Shown: positions 45,201 to 53,109 of the stretch, piece by piece
How positions within the stretch are numbered: the stretch's first letter is position 1
How the letters are laid out: the number at the start of each line of letters is the position of its first letter
Program-made: the position numbers and the translations under genes
Assembly (NCBI GenBank): GCA_023251095.1
Contig: JAHEZL010000002.1
Location: 236,004-300,003 of the forward strand
Direction of reading: 5' to 3'
From: Flavobacteriales bacterium
Lineage (GTDB): Bacteria; Bacteroidota; Bacteroidia; Flavobacteriales_C; GCA-002722245
Length of the DNA: 64,000 nt
Notes under the pieces: generated by a model
The model's input: only the letters and a program-made list of their open reading frames with translations
Database searches by the model: none
What the model was told of the DNA's origin: nothing

Positions 45201-45285
45201 TAAATACAACGGACAATACGTGCTGGATTACGACAAGTATCAATTTGGAAGAACTTATGTATTCAGTGTTGCATACAAATTTTAA
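42214..45285 (+). CDS. TonB-dependent receptor within the LDSW cluster
   Basis: A 1023-residue outer-membrane receptor. Signal peptide ends TTFSFG-Q; a CarboxypepD_reg-like sandwich spans about 22-105 (GTVQGNVRSNIGDALSDVSISLKS); the plug includes VQQNSSVTMSYISAATMGKTGDANITQGVARVSGVS and GLITVRGIGDRYVKTTFNGSRIPTLDP; the barrel ends VFSVAYKF. The plug resembles the 'TonB-dependent receptor, outer membrane cobalamin-type or FecA-like' group without a clear substrate call. The next gene starts seven bases after the stop and encodes an LDSW protein, so receptor and secreted protein are co-expressed. A substrate-capture partnership is possible but unproven. Confidence 0.88.
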   Translation: MKKIFLILLTCIAATTFSFGQGTVQGNVRSNIGDALSDVSISLKSKPSVKTKTDSTGNYSLFIPDSTAQTMVLSLDSYTTKEEIIPALTGGQTITKDVVFVKPISAAGPIVIRRKVVKANDTYMEKVQQNSSVTMSYISAATMGKTGDANITQGVARVSGVSTSGGLITVRGIGDRYVKTTFNGSRIPTLDPFTNNIRLDMFPAALVDNIVISKTASPDLPGDWAGAYISVETKDYPKKLTVNIETAFGYNDQSTFKNVLSSQHSPTDWLGYDNGFRDHSMGGYALVNYTPTKYDEFVALGKGDYLKSIGVTNNEIYKADSKTYDKLVYAQLGLLGSSEFNNDAAVAAAEQKYKSAGYPGTAFKLMNADAVKFNQSLPNNWSTTTRNAPLNATQSFSFGNEVKLFKKPLGFIVGFRYASATQYDPNSGYARITDPPKADGTFESSYIDTVAQKVTRESNEWSALVNLNYKYHKNHSLSFLFMPNVNGANNVAFAVKGTQDGEDIHRQFYESRKQFIYQLKSEHFIPWHKIKIEGNASYTDGSSIVPDFKVYNVFSDPSLPQPPGNNSSRFYRYLNESVFDSRVFAEMPLKGNQADTCVRIIKIGGAYQQSNRNYDQYSLSAANSLYGAAGIDFSQMKGGDPLSLDKFGFFPAVVDGDNTFRTARLYFLDERPYNHIIGRGYVSGAFAMADYTIVPRLRVSGGLRVEHAYLYSDAKLFDSLHLANSDPRRFINVAGGGFVTAGKLENLNFLPSISAIYKIKKDPNAPINVRFNFSQTVARPSLREITSSPAYDYELNSKVNGNPNLKSVNINNYDVRLEAYFKSGDNVTLSLFYKEFTNYIELFLNSQGEYTWANNPNVSWLKGVELEGKKNITKYFEVRANVTFVDSRSTFTIKVPSGVPGQYVDGETSTRTLFGQAPFMVNSIVSYKSDSLGLQATLSYNIQGPKLVITNFTQIPDVYELPRNVFDFKVSKKIGKYFTASLRVNDILNTVRRRAYKYNGQYVLDYDKYQFGRTYVFSVAYKF

Positions 45286-45291
45286 TGGATC

Positions 45292-46668
45292 ATGATTTAT
45301 TTTCAAAATATTTTTAGTGCTTCAGGAAAGAAAAATTCTCTTCTCTTTCTCTTTTTCTTTTTTCTTTTTGGTTTTTCGTTGCAGGCTCAACTGGAAAATG
45401 TAATCATTGAAACTTACTATATCTCTGATGCCAATGATGCAAGTGATACAACAGGATCGGTGGTGCCTGTTCATTCAACTACTTATCGTATTTATATTGA
45501 TATGGAGCCGGGGTGCAAACTCAGAAAAGTTTATGGAAACAACAACCACGAATTTTCTATTTCCGGTGATTCTGTATTTTACAATCACACTTTAGAGGGA
45601 CAAACCTTTGCGCGAAATTTTAATGTGGCCCGTTTGGGAGAAAGCACGGTGGCTTTGGATAGCTGGCTCACTCTTGGTCAAACTTCACTTTCAAAACCAA
45701 CAGGAAAAACATATTTCGGAACTTTAAAATCTCTGGACAGAAACGGATCCATCATTGGCGGATCACATAACGACGGCGGCAGTAAACCGGCGGAAGACGG
45801 CTTACTGATCAATAACGATGCAGCTGCGGGTATTGCTTTAACACTTTCTGATGGCATGGATACCATGGCTGTTATTCCTAACGGTTATTATGAAAATGGT
45901 GTTGCAGATCAATTTGGAAATGACTCCACTATTTTTGGATCGTTGAAAAAAGGAAGCATTTTTTCAAGCAAACAATTTGCGATGCAAAACAGTGGAGTGA
46001 TGGGCGTAAACAGGGATAGCAATCAGGTATTGATTGCCCAGCTGACAACAAAAGGAAAAATATCTTTCGCCTTAAATGTAGAGATCGAAGATAAAAACGG
46101 AAGCGTTTTTTCTTATGTAGCAAAAAACGGAGCCGACTCTCTTGCAGAAGGAATTATTCAAAAACCTTTTCTCAATTTTCCTATCCCTTGTGGATGCACC
46201 GATCCCGATTATTATGAATTTTCTGATGCTTACGGTTGTTCCGACAGCACTGCCTGCCAAACAAAACTGGTAGCAGGATGCACGGATTCAATGGCGTGTA
46301 ATTTTGATTCAAAAGCCAATATCAGCATTAGTAGTTTTTGTTGTTACCCCGGTTCCTGCAGCGCACGGGACATCAGCACTGTTTGTCCGAAATTAGAATT
46401 AAAAGAATTAAACAGTCCGGAGCTTTTTGATCTTTTTCCAAATCCAGCAGAAGATCAATTGACTGTAAAAACTTTTTCGAGTACAGGTAAAGAAATAAAA
46501 TTTTCAATTTATAATGCCTATGGCCAACTCATACTGGAAAAAAATATCGGAATGATTCAAACAGGCAGTATTCAGCAGATCGACGTATCAGCCTTGCCCG
46601 GCGGCTTGTATTTGTTTTGTATGTCGGCAGATAAAAATTACAGCACAATAAAATTTATAAAGAATTAA
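45292..46668 (+). CDS. Secreted LDSW-domain protein 3 with Cys-rich insert and T9SS type A sorting domain
   Basis: A 458-residue protein with a signal peptide (FLFFFFLFGFSLQA-Q). The LDSW domain covers about 33-295 and is the most divergent copy (LENVIIETYYISDANDAS, TTYRIYIDMEPGCKLRKVYGN, VALDSWLTLG, QVLIAQLTTKGKISFALNVEI). It is followed by a Cys-rich stretch of about 65 residues with ten or more cysteines (CGCTDPDYYEF, AGCTDSMACNFDSKANI), matching the GCTD-x-x-A-x-N-x repeats found in Bacteroidota surface proteins. A type A T9SS domain ends it (FDLFPNPAEDQLTV, IYNAYGQLILEK, ALPGGLYLFCMS). It lies between the TonB receptor and the FISUMP lipoprotein, 6 and 12 bases away. Confidence 0.85.
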   Translation: MIYFQNIFSASGKKNSLLFLFFFFLFGFSLQAQLENVIIETYYISDANDASDTTGSVVPVHSTTYRIYIDMEPGCKLRKVYGNNNHEFSISGDSVFYNHTLEGQTFARNFNVARLGESTVALDSWLTLGQTSLSKPTGKTYFGTLKSLDRNGSIIGGSHNDGGSKPAEDGLLINNDAAAGIALTLSDGMDTMAVIPNGYYENGVADQFGNDSTIFGSLKKGSIFSSKQFAMQNSGVMGVNRDSNQVLIAQLTTKGKISFALNVEIEDKNGSVFSYVAKNGADSLAEGIIQKPFLNFPIPCGCTDPDYYEFSDAYGCSDSTACQTKLVAGCTDSMACNFDSKANISISSFCCYPGSCSARDISTVCPKLELKELNSPELFDLFPNPAEDQLTVKTFSSTGKEIKFSIYNAYGQLILEKNIGMIQTGSIQQIDVSALPGGLYLFCMSADKNYSTIKFIKN

Positions 46669-46680
46669 AATTATTACCTC

Positions 46681-47436
46681 ATGCAAACGGGTTTTTTAAA
46701 TAGCAGACTTTTCATATTGGTATTAATTGTTGGACTTTTTTTAGTCTTTGCTTCAGCTTGCGAAAAAGAAAACCCGCAACCCGCAGTGCCTGAAACCGAC
46801 ACCATGACCGACCGTGACGGAAATGTATACAAAACAGTTAAAATAGGCAATCAATGGTGGATGGCAGAAAATCTTAAAGTGACCACTTATCAAAATGGGG
46901 ATTCGGTAAATTTTGAAACTTCAACAAATAACTGGCAGGATTCAACATCGGCCTATTGTATAAGTGGTTCTTCCTATTATGGGTTTCTATACAATTGGTA
47001 CGCCTTAAGTGATTCTCGAAAATTAGTTCCTGCAGGTTGGCATTTGCCCAGCGATGAGGAATGGAAAACATTGGAAATGCATTTGGGAATGAGCAGAGGA
47101 TCGGCTGACAGCATAACCTGGAGGGGATCAAAGGAAGGTGATAAATTAAAAAAGGCTAGGTTAGGCTCTGAACCAACCACATGGTTTATTAATACTGAAA
47201 ATCAATTCAGTGTTTGGGCAAATAATGAAAGTGGATTTACTGCATTACCGGGAGGTTGCCGACTGTTTAATGGAAATTACGGATCTCCGGGAGCTTCCTA
47301 TACAGGTTATTGGTGGTCATCAACTTTGCATGGAAATGAGGTGTGGTATCGATATCTGGATTACAATTCGGCGAAAATATTCCGCTTTTATGTGAATAAA
47401 AGATATGGTTTTAATGTGCGCTGCGTGAAAGATTAA
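46681..47436 (+). CDS. FISUMP-domain lipoprotein
   Basis: A 251-residue lipoprotein (signal ending VFASAC-EKEN). The mature part is the 'Fibrobacter succinogenes major paralogous domain': MTDRDGNVYKTVKIGNQWWMAENLKVTTY, then GFLYNWYALSD, PAGWHLPSDEEWKTLE, GFTALPGGCRL, GYWWSSTLHGNEVWYRYLDY and a final GFNVRCVKD. The fold is related to formylglycine-generating-enzyme/C-type lectin-like proteins and no activity is established. It closes the three-gene operon with the TonB receptor and LDSW protein 3. Confidence 0.88.
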   Translation: MQTGFLNSRLFILVLIVGLFLVFASACEKENPQPAVPETDTMTDRDGNVYKTVKIGNQWWMAENLKVTTYQNGDSVNFETSTNNWQDSTSAYCISGSSYYGFLYNWYALSDSRKLVPAGWHLPSDEEWKTLEMHLGMSRGSADSITWRGSKEGDKLKKARLGSEPTTWFINTENQFSVWANNESGFTALPGGCRLFNGNYGSPGASYTGYWWSSTLHGNEVWYRYLDYNSAKIFRFYVNKRYGFNVRCVKD

Positions 47437-47755
47437 TCAGCGAATCGTTAACTAATGTTTTCTTTGGGTAAATTCCACATTAGAATGAAAAAAGAAATTC
47501 CCCTGCTTTATTAATTTATTTTTCAAAAAACTTAATCCTGTTTCCACAGGAATTTCTTTGTTTACCTTGATAATAAAGGATTTTACAACATTTCTTCACC
47601 TGAATTTTATTTTAAAAATCCGCGTTTTATTTTTTAGACGCTGTTAATTTAATTTGCCTTAAAGCCGCTAATCGTTAACATAAAATCATCGTCGATTTAT
47701 TCATTTGATAATCCTTCTTTAATCGCGAGGATAGGATTTAAGCTCAACTTTGGGC
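47437..47755. other. Intergenic region before the highly expressed pair
   Basis: An AT-rich gap of more than 300 bases. It holds a weak terminator at its left side and a leader hairpin at its right. Near-matches to the -7 box occur (TTAATTTG around 47650, CAACTTTG around 47745) but none has the full TTTG-19-TAnnTTTG pattern. No gene or RNA family was recognised. Confidence 0.45.
47491..47562 (+). terminator. Weak terminator after the FISUMP gene
   Basis: Arms AAAGAAATTCC (47491-47501) and GGAATTTCTTT (47549-47559) are perfect reverse complements separated by 47 bases, followed by GTTT. The long loop and AU-rich stem make it a moderate candidate. Confidence 0.4.
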
Positions 47756-47778
47756 CGTCCATTAACCTATAGTGGACG
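47756..47778 (+). promoter_or_regulatory. Leader hairpin before the dockerin beta-helix gene
   Basis: CGTCCATTA pairs with TAGTGGACG (one wobble pair) around a five-base loop, 36 bases upstream of the start. A 5' stem of this kind could protect the message from decay, consistent with the high-expression codon use of the gene that follows. Confidence 0.5.
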
Positions 47779-47814
47779 CTATTGAAATAAATAAAAAACT
47801 TAAACGTGAAAAAA

Positions 47815-49623
47815 ATGAAAAAAATTACAAAACTGGCAACAACTGCTCTATTGACAGTTGGGGCTATGGCCACGAGCTATGCTCAAGGCAATCAACAAAA
47901 CATTGGTGCAAAATGCGGTTGTCCTGCAGTGAATGTTCGTCCCACAGCGAACATCAGCATTAAAGGAACTACTAATGCAAGAGGAGTAAGCGAATTTGTA
48001 GGAAATGTTCGCCTTTCTTGTGATACTCTTTGGGAATTAAACGGACAGTTTTACATGCCAAGTCCTTACACACTTACTATTGATCCGGGAACTGTGATTC
48101 AAGGTATTTACAATGCCGATCCTTTGTTTACCGGTGCTTTATTTATTGAAAGAGGTGCAAAAATAAATGCTGCAGGAACTAAAGATTGCGGTATTATTTT
48201 AACAACCAATCAAGATAACTTGGATGGTACTTATTCTTTAACCAACGTTTCTAAATGGGGTGGTATAGCTATCGCAGGTATTGCAGGTAACAACCTTACT
48301 CAATTGGCTAACAGCGCTGCAGGTAAATTAGCTGCAGGTACAGGTGCTGACGGTGTAGGAAATGCTGAAGGTTTTGCCGTAAACGCAAACGGTGTTACTC
48401 GTTTTGGTGCTGGCGATAATCAATTTCAAACAGTAAACAACGCTGACAACTCAGGTGTTATGACTTACGTTTCTTTACGTCACACTGGCGCTTTGTTGGG
48501 TGGTAGTGCTGCCGGAAATGAAATGAACGGATTGTCATTGTATTCTGTTGGTTCAGGAACTAAAATCGAACACATTGAACTTTTGGCTGCCGGTGATGAT
48601 GATATCGAATATTTTGGTGGAACAGTAAACGTTAAATACATTTCTTCTTTCTTCGGGGATGATGATAAATTTGACTTCGACTTAGGATACAAAGGAAAAG
48701 CGCAATTCTTATTTGCTTTGGCTGCTGACTCTTTAAACAGCGGTGATTTACAAACATCTGACAATGGTTTTGAGTGTGATGCTGATGACCAATTTGGTGT
48801 TAACAAATCAACTTTCCCTTTCCAATCTTCTCCTCAAATCTGGAATGCAACTTTTATCTCTAACGGTAAAGTAAATGCAAGATATGACAACACAGGTCAC
48901 GCCGGTATCATGGCAAAAGAAATGGTTGCCGGTTCTTTCCGCAACTGTATCTTGGCTAACTTCCGTTCTGGTGTTCACTTGTCTCAAGCGCGTTCCAACT
49001 CAGTTCAAAAAGGTGATGCTTATGACCAATGGACAAACGGTACTCCTGCTTATGTAGGTACTTGGACAACTGCGGGTGGTGCTTTTCCTGTTGCTCAATC
49101 ATTAACTATCAAAGATAACGTTATCATCACTTCAAATGATGGAAAACACTTTGGTTTCACAAAAGGTAACTTGGTTAAATTGACAGGTGCTACTACCGGT
49201 ACTTTCCAAAAAGATTTAACAGGTTCTGTTTTATTTAATGAAACTCCAACTGCTCCTTCAGCTGCTGATACACTTCAATTCTTAACTACTGACCGTAACC
49301 AAATTGTTACTTCTGTTGCAGGGATCACTCTTCCTTTAGCATTTAACGGAACTAATTCATTAATCACTACTGAAGTTCATGCTATTCCTTCAACTGATTT
49401 GATTTCTGCAAGCACTCCTGCTGCTGATGGTTTCTTTACAGTGGTAAATTACAAAGGTGCTTTTTCTGCAAGTGAAAAAAACGGAAGTTGGTTGTCTGAC
49501 TCCGGTTTGATTGCTATGAAAAGCTTAACCAATGCTAATCCAACTGATATCAATCAAGATGGAATTACAAACATTGATGACTTCGCATTATTGATTGGTA
49601 AATATGGTCAATTAGACAAATAG
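47815..49623 (+). CDS. Secreted beta-helix protein ending in a dockerin-like motif
   Basis: From the ATG at 47815 (an in-frame GTG at 47806 is possible) 602 residues. Signal peptide is MKKITKLATTALLTVGAMATSYA-Q. The body looks like the Bacteroidota beta-helix family with TLTIDPGTVIQG, ALFIERGAKINAAGT, KWGGIAIAG, DNSGVMTYVSLRHTGA and GDDDIEYFGGTVNVKYI. The last 27 residues are DINQDGITNIDDFALLIGKYG, a calcium-binding dockerin-like loop (D-x-N-x-D-G-x-x-N-x-x-D). There is no T9SS sorting domain after it. Codons ending in C or T (AAC, ATC, TTC, GGT, GCT) dominate, unlike the preceding genes, pointing to high expression. A 31-base gap leads to the next gene. Confidence 0.82.
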   Translation: MKKITKLATTALLTVGAMATSYAQGNQQNIGAKCGCPAVNVRPTANISIKGTTNARGVSEFVGNVRLSCDTLWELNGQFYMPSPYTLTIDPGTVIQGIYNADPLFTGALFIERGAKINAAGTKDCGIILTTNQDNLDGTYSLTNVSKWGGIAIAGIAGNNLTQLANSAAGKLAAGTGADGVGNAEGFAVNANGVTRFGAGDNQFQTVNNADNSGVMTYVSLRHTGALLGGSAAGNEMNGLSLYSVGSGTKIEHIELLAAGDDDIEYFGGTVNVKYISSFFGDDDKFDFDLGYKGKAQFLFALAADSLNSGDLQTSDNGFECDADDQFGVNKSTFPFQSSPQIWNATFISNGKVNARYDNTGHAGIMAKEMVAGSFRNCILANFRSGVHLSQARSNSVQKGDAYDQWTNGTPAYVGTWTTAGGAFPVAQSLTIKDNVIITSNDGKHFGFTKGNLVKLTGATTGTFQKDLTGSVLFNETPTAPSAADTLQFLTTDRNQIVTSVAGITLPLAFNGTNSLITTEVHAIPSTDLISASTPAADGFFTVVNYKGAFSASEKNGSWLSDSGLIAMKSLTNANPTDINQDGITNIDDFALLIGKYGQLDK

Positions 49624-49654
49624 TCAACTAACCTAAACTTAATATTATAAAAAA

Positions 49655-52600
49655 ATGAAAACAAAAAATTTAAAACTAACCCTGGGCTTATGTTTAGCCT
49701 CGCTTGGATTCATCCAGGCACAAAACGGGTTGGAAAACATCGTAGTTGAAAAATACTATGTGTCAAATGCAGCTGATGCAGCTGCAAGTTCTGGTGTACT
49801 TCCTGTAGGTTCTGTAACATACAGAATTTACGCGGATATGTTGCCTGGGTATAATTTTCAATTGGCTTTCGGTAACGGAAACCATACCTTGGATATTACA
49901 TCATCTACTACTTTCTTTAATGATGAAAACAGAGGTCTTACTACTGGCGGTAATAGTGTGAACAACACAAAATCCGGTACAGTAGGTTTAGATTCATGGT
50001 TTTCTGTAGGTGGTACAGCCCTTGGAAAACTTGGGGTTCTTAAATCAGAGGATACTGATGGATCTATTTATAGCGCTAGTGCTATTTTAGCAAACAATGA
50101 TCCTTCAACTGGTATTCAAATTAAAACTCAAGACGGTATGGCTCCAGGTGCTCCAGGTGCTGTTACGTTTGTAGGTTTTGATCCTGCAGGTGGTATTTTT
50201 GATGCTACCAGCCAACAAGGTGGTACCTTTTCAATTAGCAACGCTGGATGGTCAATTTTGGGTGGTTCAGTTGGACCAACTGCTGCCAACAGAGTATTGA
50301 TTGGTCAATTCACTACTAATGGTGTTTTTGGTTTCCATTTGAATATTCAAATCGGAACACCGAGTGGAGGAACTCAAACTTATGTTTCCAGCAATCCTCA
50401 AGGTGCTGAAATTTCAATTCCAAGTTTATCACTTGTTCCAAACAATCCTCCAACAGTAGCTCTTACAGCTCCGGCTAACAATGCAAATATTATCACAGGT
50501 GATCCTGTGAATATCACTGCAAATGCTACTGATGCTGATGGTTCTGTAACTTCTGTTAAATTTTTAGTGGATGGTGTTGTAGTAGGATCTGATAACTCAT
50601 CTCCTTACGCTTTCATTTACACTAGTATTGTAGGAACACACTCTATCACTGCAAGAGCTTTTGACAACAGTGGTGATTCTACAACTTCTGCTGCAAGAAC
50701 AATCATTGTTGCTAACAACCAGGCTCCAACAGTAAGCGTTAACGCTGCTGCTACTGCTATTGTTGGTGATGTTGTTGCTGTTACTGCAACTACTGCCGAT
50801 GTTGACGGTACTGTTACTCAAGTTGAATTCTTTGTTGATAACGTATCTGCTGGTGTTGACAACGCTTCTCCTTTCGCAATGAACTGGACGGCTGTTGTTG
50901 GTACTCATACATTTAAAGCAATCGCTACTGATAACAAAGGTGCTACTACAACTTCTGCAAATGCATCTATTTCAGTTGCCAACAACATTCCTCCAACAGT
51001 AAGCATTACAGCTCCTACAAACAGTTCAGTGTATACTGCTCCTGCTGTAGTAACTATCAATGCTACTTCTGCTGATGTTGACGGTACAGTGACTCAAGTT
51101 GAGTTTTTTGTAAATAACGTTTCAGTTGGTGTGGATGCTTCTGCTCCTTATACTATGAACTGGACTAGCGTTATCGGTGCTGCAAGCTTTACTGCTAAAG
51201 CTACTGACAACAAAGGCGCAATCACTACTTCAGCTGCGGTTAATCTTTCAATCGCTGATCCGAATGCTCTTCCTTATCAAGTGGTAACAACAACTGCTAC
51301 CTGTTTGCCTGCAAGTGTTTGCTTGCCTGTAAACGCAATAGATACAGTTAAAAATGTTATCGGGTATGATATGGTAATGCACTACGATAAAACTAAATTA
51401 ACTCCAACAGGTGTTATCACAATGGGTACTGCTTTGATTACGCCAAGTTATGTTGATGTTATTAATAGCATCGATGCAACAAATGGGTTGATCAACATTT
51501 CTGCTTTCTTAAATTCTAGTGCTCCTGCCAATGCTACTTTCCACGGTGTTGGACAATTGTTCTGTGTTGAATTTACTAAAACTGTTAACTTCCAATCTGT
51601 TGACACAGCTGTAGTTTCTATCTCTAATTTAGAAGAATCTTACATCATTGGTGTTAGCACAAAATTGGTTCAGGCTGGTAAATACATTACTTACAAAGAC
51701 GTTACTTTTCATGGTGCTTTGAAATTCTGGACAAACAACAGCCCTATTGCTTACAATGCGGCTAACCCGAATGACCATTTGATTACTAATGTTTATGGTA
51801 ACAACAACACTTGTTCTGCAAAAGGTGCAGTTGCTGTACAACCTGACGTAAATGGTAATTTCACTTACAACATCAATAACGGTTTAAACATCAATATCGA
51901 AAAAGACATCCTCGGTACTACTGACGTTCAACCGGTTGTTAATGGTTTTGATGCTTTATTGGCTAGAAAAGTATTGTTGAAAGACATCACTTTTACTCCT
52001 TCTGTTTACCAGATTATTGCAATGGACGTGAACGAAGATGGTTTAGTAAGTGCCGGTGACGTATCTCAAATCAACCAGAGAGCAGTATTGATGATTCCTG
52101 AATTTAAACAAGCATGGAATTATTCAGTTGCCGGTGTTTCAAACGGACAAGCATCAAAAGACTGGATCTTTGTTGATTCTATCCAAGCTGCTACTTTAGC
52201 TGCTTATCAGATTTCAACTACTTATCCTGCTGATAACGGTGTAGGGTTTTCAAAATCAAGAGTTCCTCTTGTTCCTTTCTGTCTTCCTGTACCGGTTGCA
52301 AACTTTGCTACTTGTGCTTTGATTACAAATGAAACTTACAAAGGGATTTTGATTGGTGATGTTAACGGTAATTTTGTTACTGCTACTCCAAACAGTTCAT
52401 TCAAACAAGACAATAGTGATGTAGTTGTTTTTGATATGGCGAAAGCGATATTCAAAGATGGTTATATGGAAGTTCCGGTTTCTGTTACAACAGTTAACGC
52501 TGTTAATGCATTAGATTTTTCAATGCAGTTCAACGAAAACCTTACTTACAGTTCAGTGGTAGATAATTCTGCTGCTTTGCAAACTTTGTCGAATTTAAAT

Positions 52601-53044
52601 ACTGACGACCAAACACTAAGATTTACTTCTAACAGTTTACAAAATTACAATCTTAGCCAATCAGTAGTATCTGTACGTTTTGCGGTTAATGAAGGTCATT
52701 TAGTAAACCAATCAGATTTATCTGCTCTTAAAGCTTATGTGAATGGTGATCCTGCTGAAGTTCAAGTAACATCTATGAAACAATCAGGTGTTATGGAAAA
52801 CAGCAACAACCAAATCATCAGAGTTTATCCTAACCCTGCAAGCAACGGTTTGTTAAATGTTTTGGTATCTGAAAAAGCAACTGTAGAGTTGTTGGATATG
52901 CATGGCCGACTGGTTGTTTCACAATCAGTAAACGCAAACGAGAAACAAGAGATCAACATCGAATCTCTTGCTAACGGTGTTTATTCAGTTAAGATTTTCA
53001 ATGATGGATTTGTTACAACAAGAAAAGTGGTTGTAAATAAATAG
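49655..53044 (+). CDS. Large LDSW protein 4 with Ig, cohesin-like and dockerin-like modules and T9SS type A sorting domain
   Basis: An 1129-residue exported protein (signal peptide to IQA-Q). Order: LDSW domain about 22-260 (GLENIVVEKYYVSNAADAAAS, GLDSWFSVGG, NIQIGTPSGG); three Ig modules about 263-536 (PPTVALTAP, DADGSVTSVKFLVDGVVVG); a cohesin-like module about 545-680 (IGYDMVMHYDKTKLTPTGV, GLINISAFLNSS); a dockerin-like first loop at D791 (MDVNEDGLVSAGDVSQINQ) and a partial second loop at D902 (IGDVNGNF); a second cohesin-like module about 920-1045 homologous to the RCC1 protein N-terminus; and a type A T9SS domain (IRVYPNPASNG, LLDMHGRLVVSQ, LANGVYSVKIF). Codon use is of the highly expressed type. 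It may be a surface scaffold. Confidence 0.87.
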   Translation: MKTKNLKLTLGLCLASLGFIQAQNGLENIVVEKYYVSNAADAAASSGVLPVGSVTYRIYADMLPGYNFQLAFGNGNHTLDITSSTTFFNDENRGLTTGGNSVNNTKSGTVGLDSWFSVGGTALGKLGVLKSEDTDGSIYSASAILANNDPSTGIQIKTQDGMAPGAPGAVTFVGFDPAGGIFDATSQQGGTFSISNAGWSILGGSVGPTAANRVLIGQFTTNGVFGFHLNIQIGTPSGGTQTYVSSNPQGAEISIPSLSLVPNNPPTVALTAPANNANIITGDPVNITANATDADGSVTSVKFLVDGVVVGSDNSSPYAFIYTSIVGTHSITARAFDNSGDSTTSAARTIIVANNQAPTVSVNAAATAIVGDVVAVTATTADVDGTVTQVEFFVDNVSAGVDNASPFAMNWTAVVGTHTFKAIATDNKGATTTSANASISVANNIPPTVSITAPTNSSVYTAPAVVTINATSADVDGTVTQVEFFVNNVSVGVDASAPYTMNWTSVIGAASFTAKATDNKGAITTSAAVNLSIADPNALPYQVVTTTATCLPASVCLPVNAIDTVKNVIGYDMVMHYDKTKLTPTGVITMGTALITPSYVDVINSIDATNGLINISAFLNSSAPANATFHGVGQLFCVEFTKTVNFQSVDTAVVSISNLEESYIIGVSTKLVQAGKYITYKDVTFHGALKFWTNNSPIAYNAANPNDHLITNVYGNNNTCSAKGAVAVQPDVNGNFTYNINNGLNINIEKDILGTTDVQPVVNGFDALLARKVLLKDITFTPSVYQIIAMDVNEDGLVSAGDVSQINQRAVLMIPEFKQAWNYSVAGVSNGQASKDWIFVDSIQAATLAAYQISTTYPADNGVGFSKSRVPLVPFCLPVPVANFATCALITNETYKGILIGDVNGNFVTATPNSSFKQDNSDVVVFDMAKAIFKDGYMEVPVSVTTVNAVNALDFSMQFNENLTYSSVVDNSAALQTLSNLNTDDQTLRFTSNSLQNYNLSQSVVSVRFAVNEGHLVNQSDLSALKAYVNGDPAEVQVTSMKQSGVMENSNNQIIRVYPNPASNGLLNVLVSEKATVELLDMHGRLVVSQSVNANEKQEINIESLANGVYSVKIFNDGFVTTRKVVVNK

Positions 53045-53072
53045 TCCTTACCTAAACAATCGCTTATAATTT

Positions 53073-53109
53073 GAAAAGCCCCAACTATGTTGGGGCTTTT
53101 CTTTTTTTT
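53073..53109. terminator. Strong bidirectional terminator
   Basis: A 13-base perfect stem GAAAAGCCCCAAC/GTTGGGGCTTTTC with a three-base loop, flanked by a T-run on the plus side, between the large LDSW gene and the convergent FMN protein gene. Confidence 0.92.
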
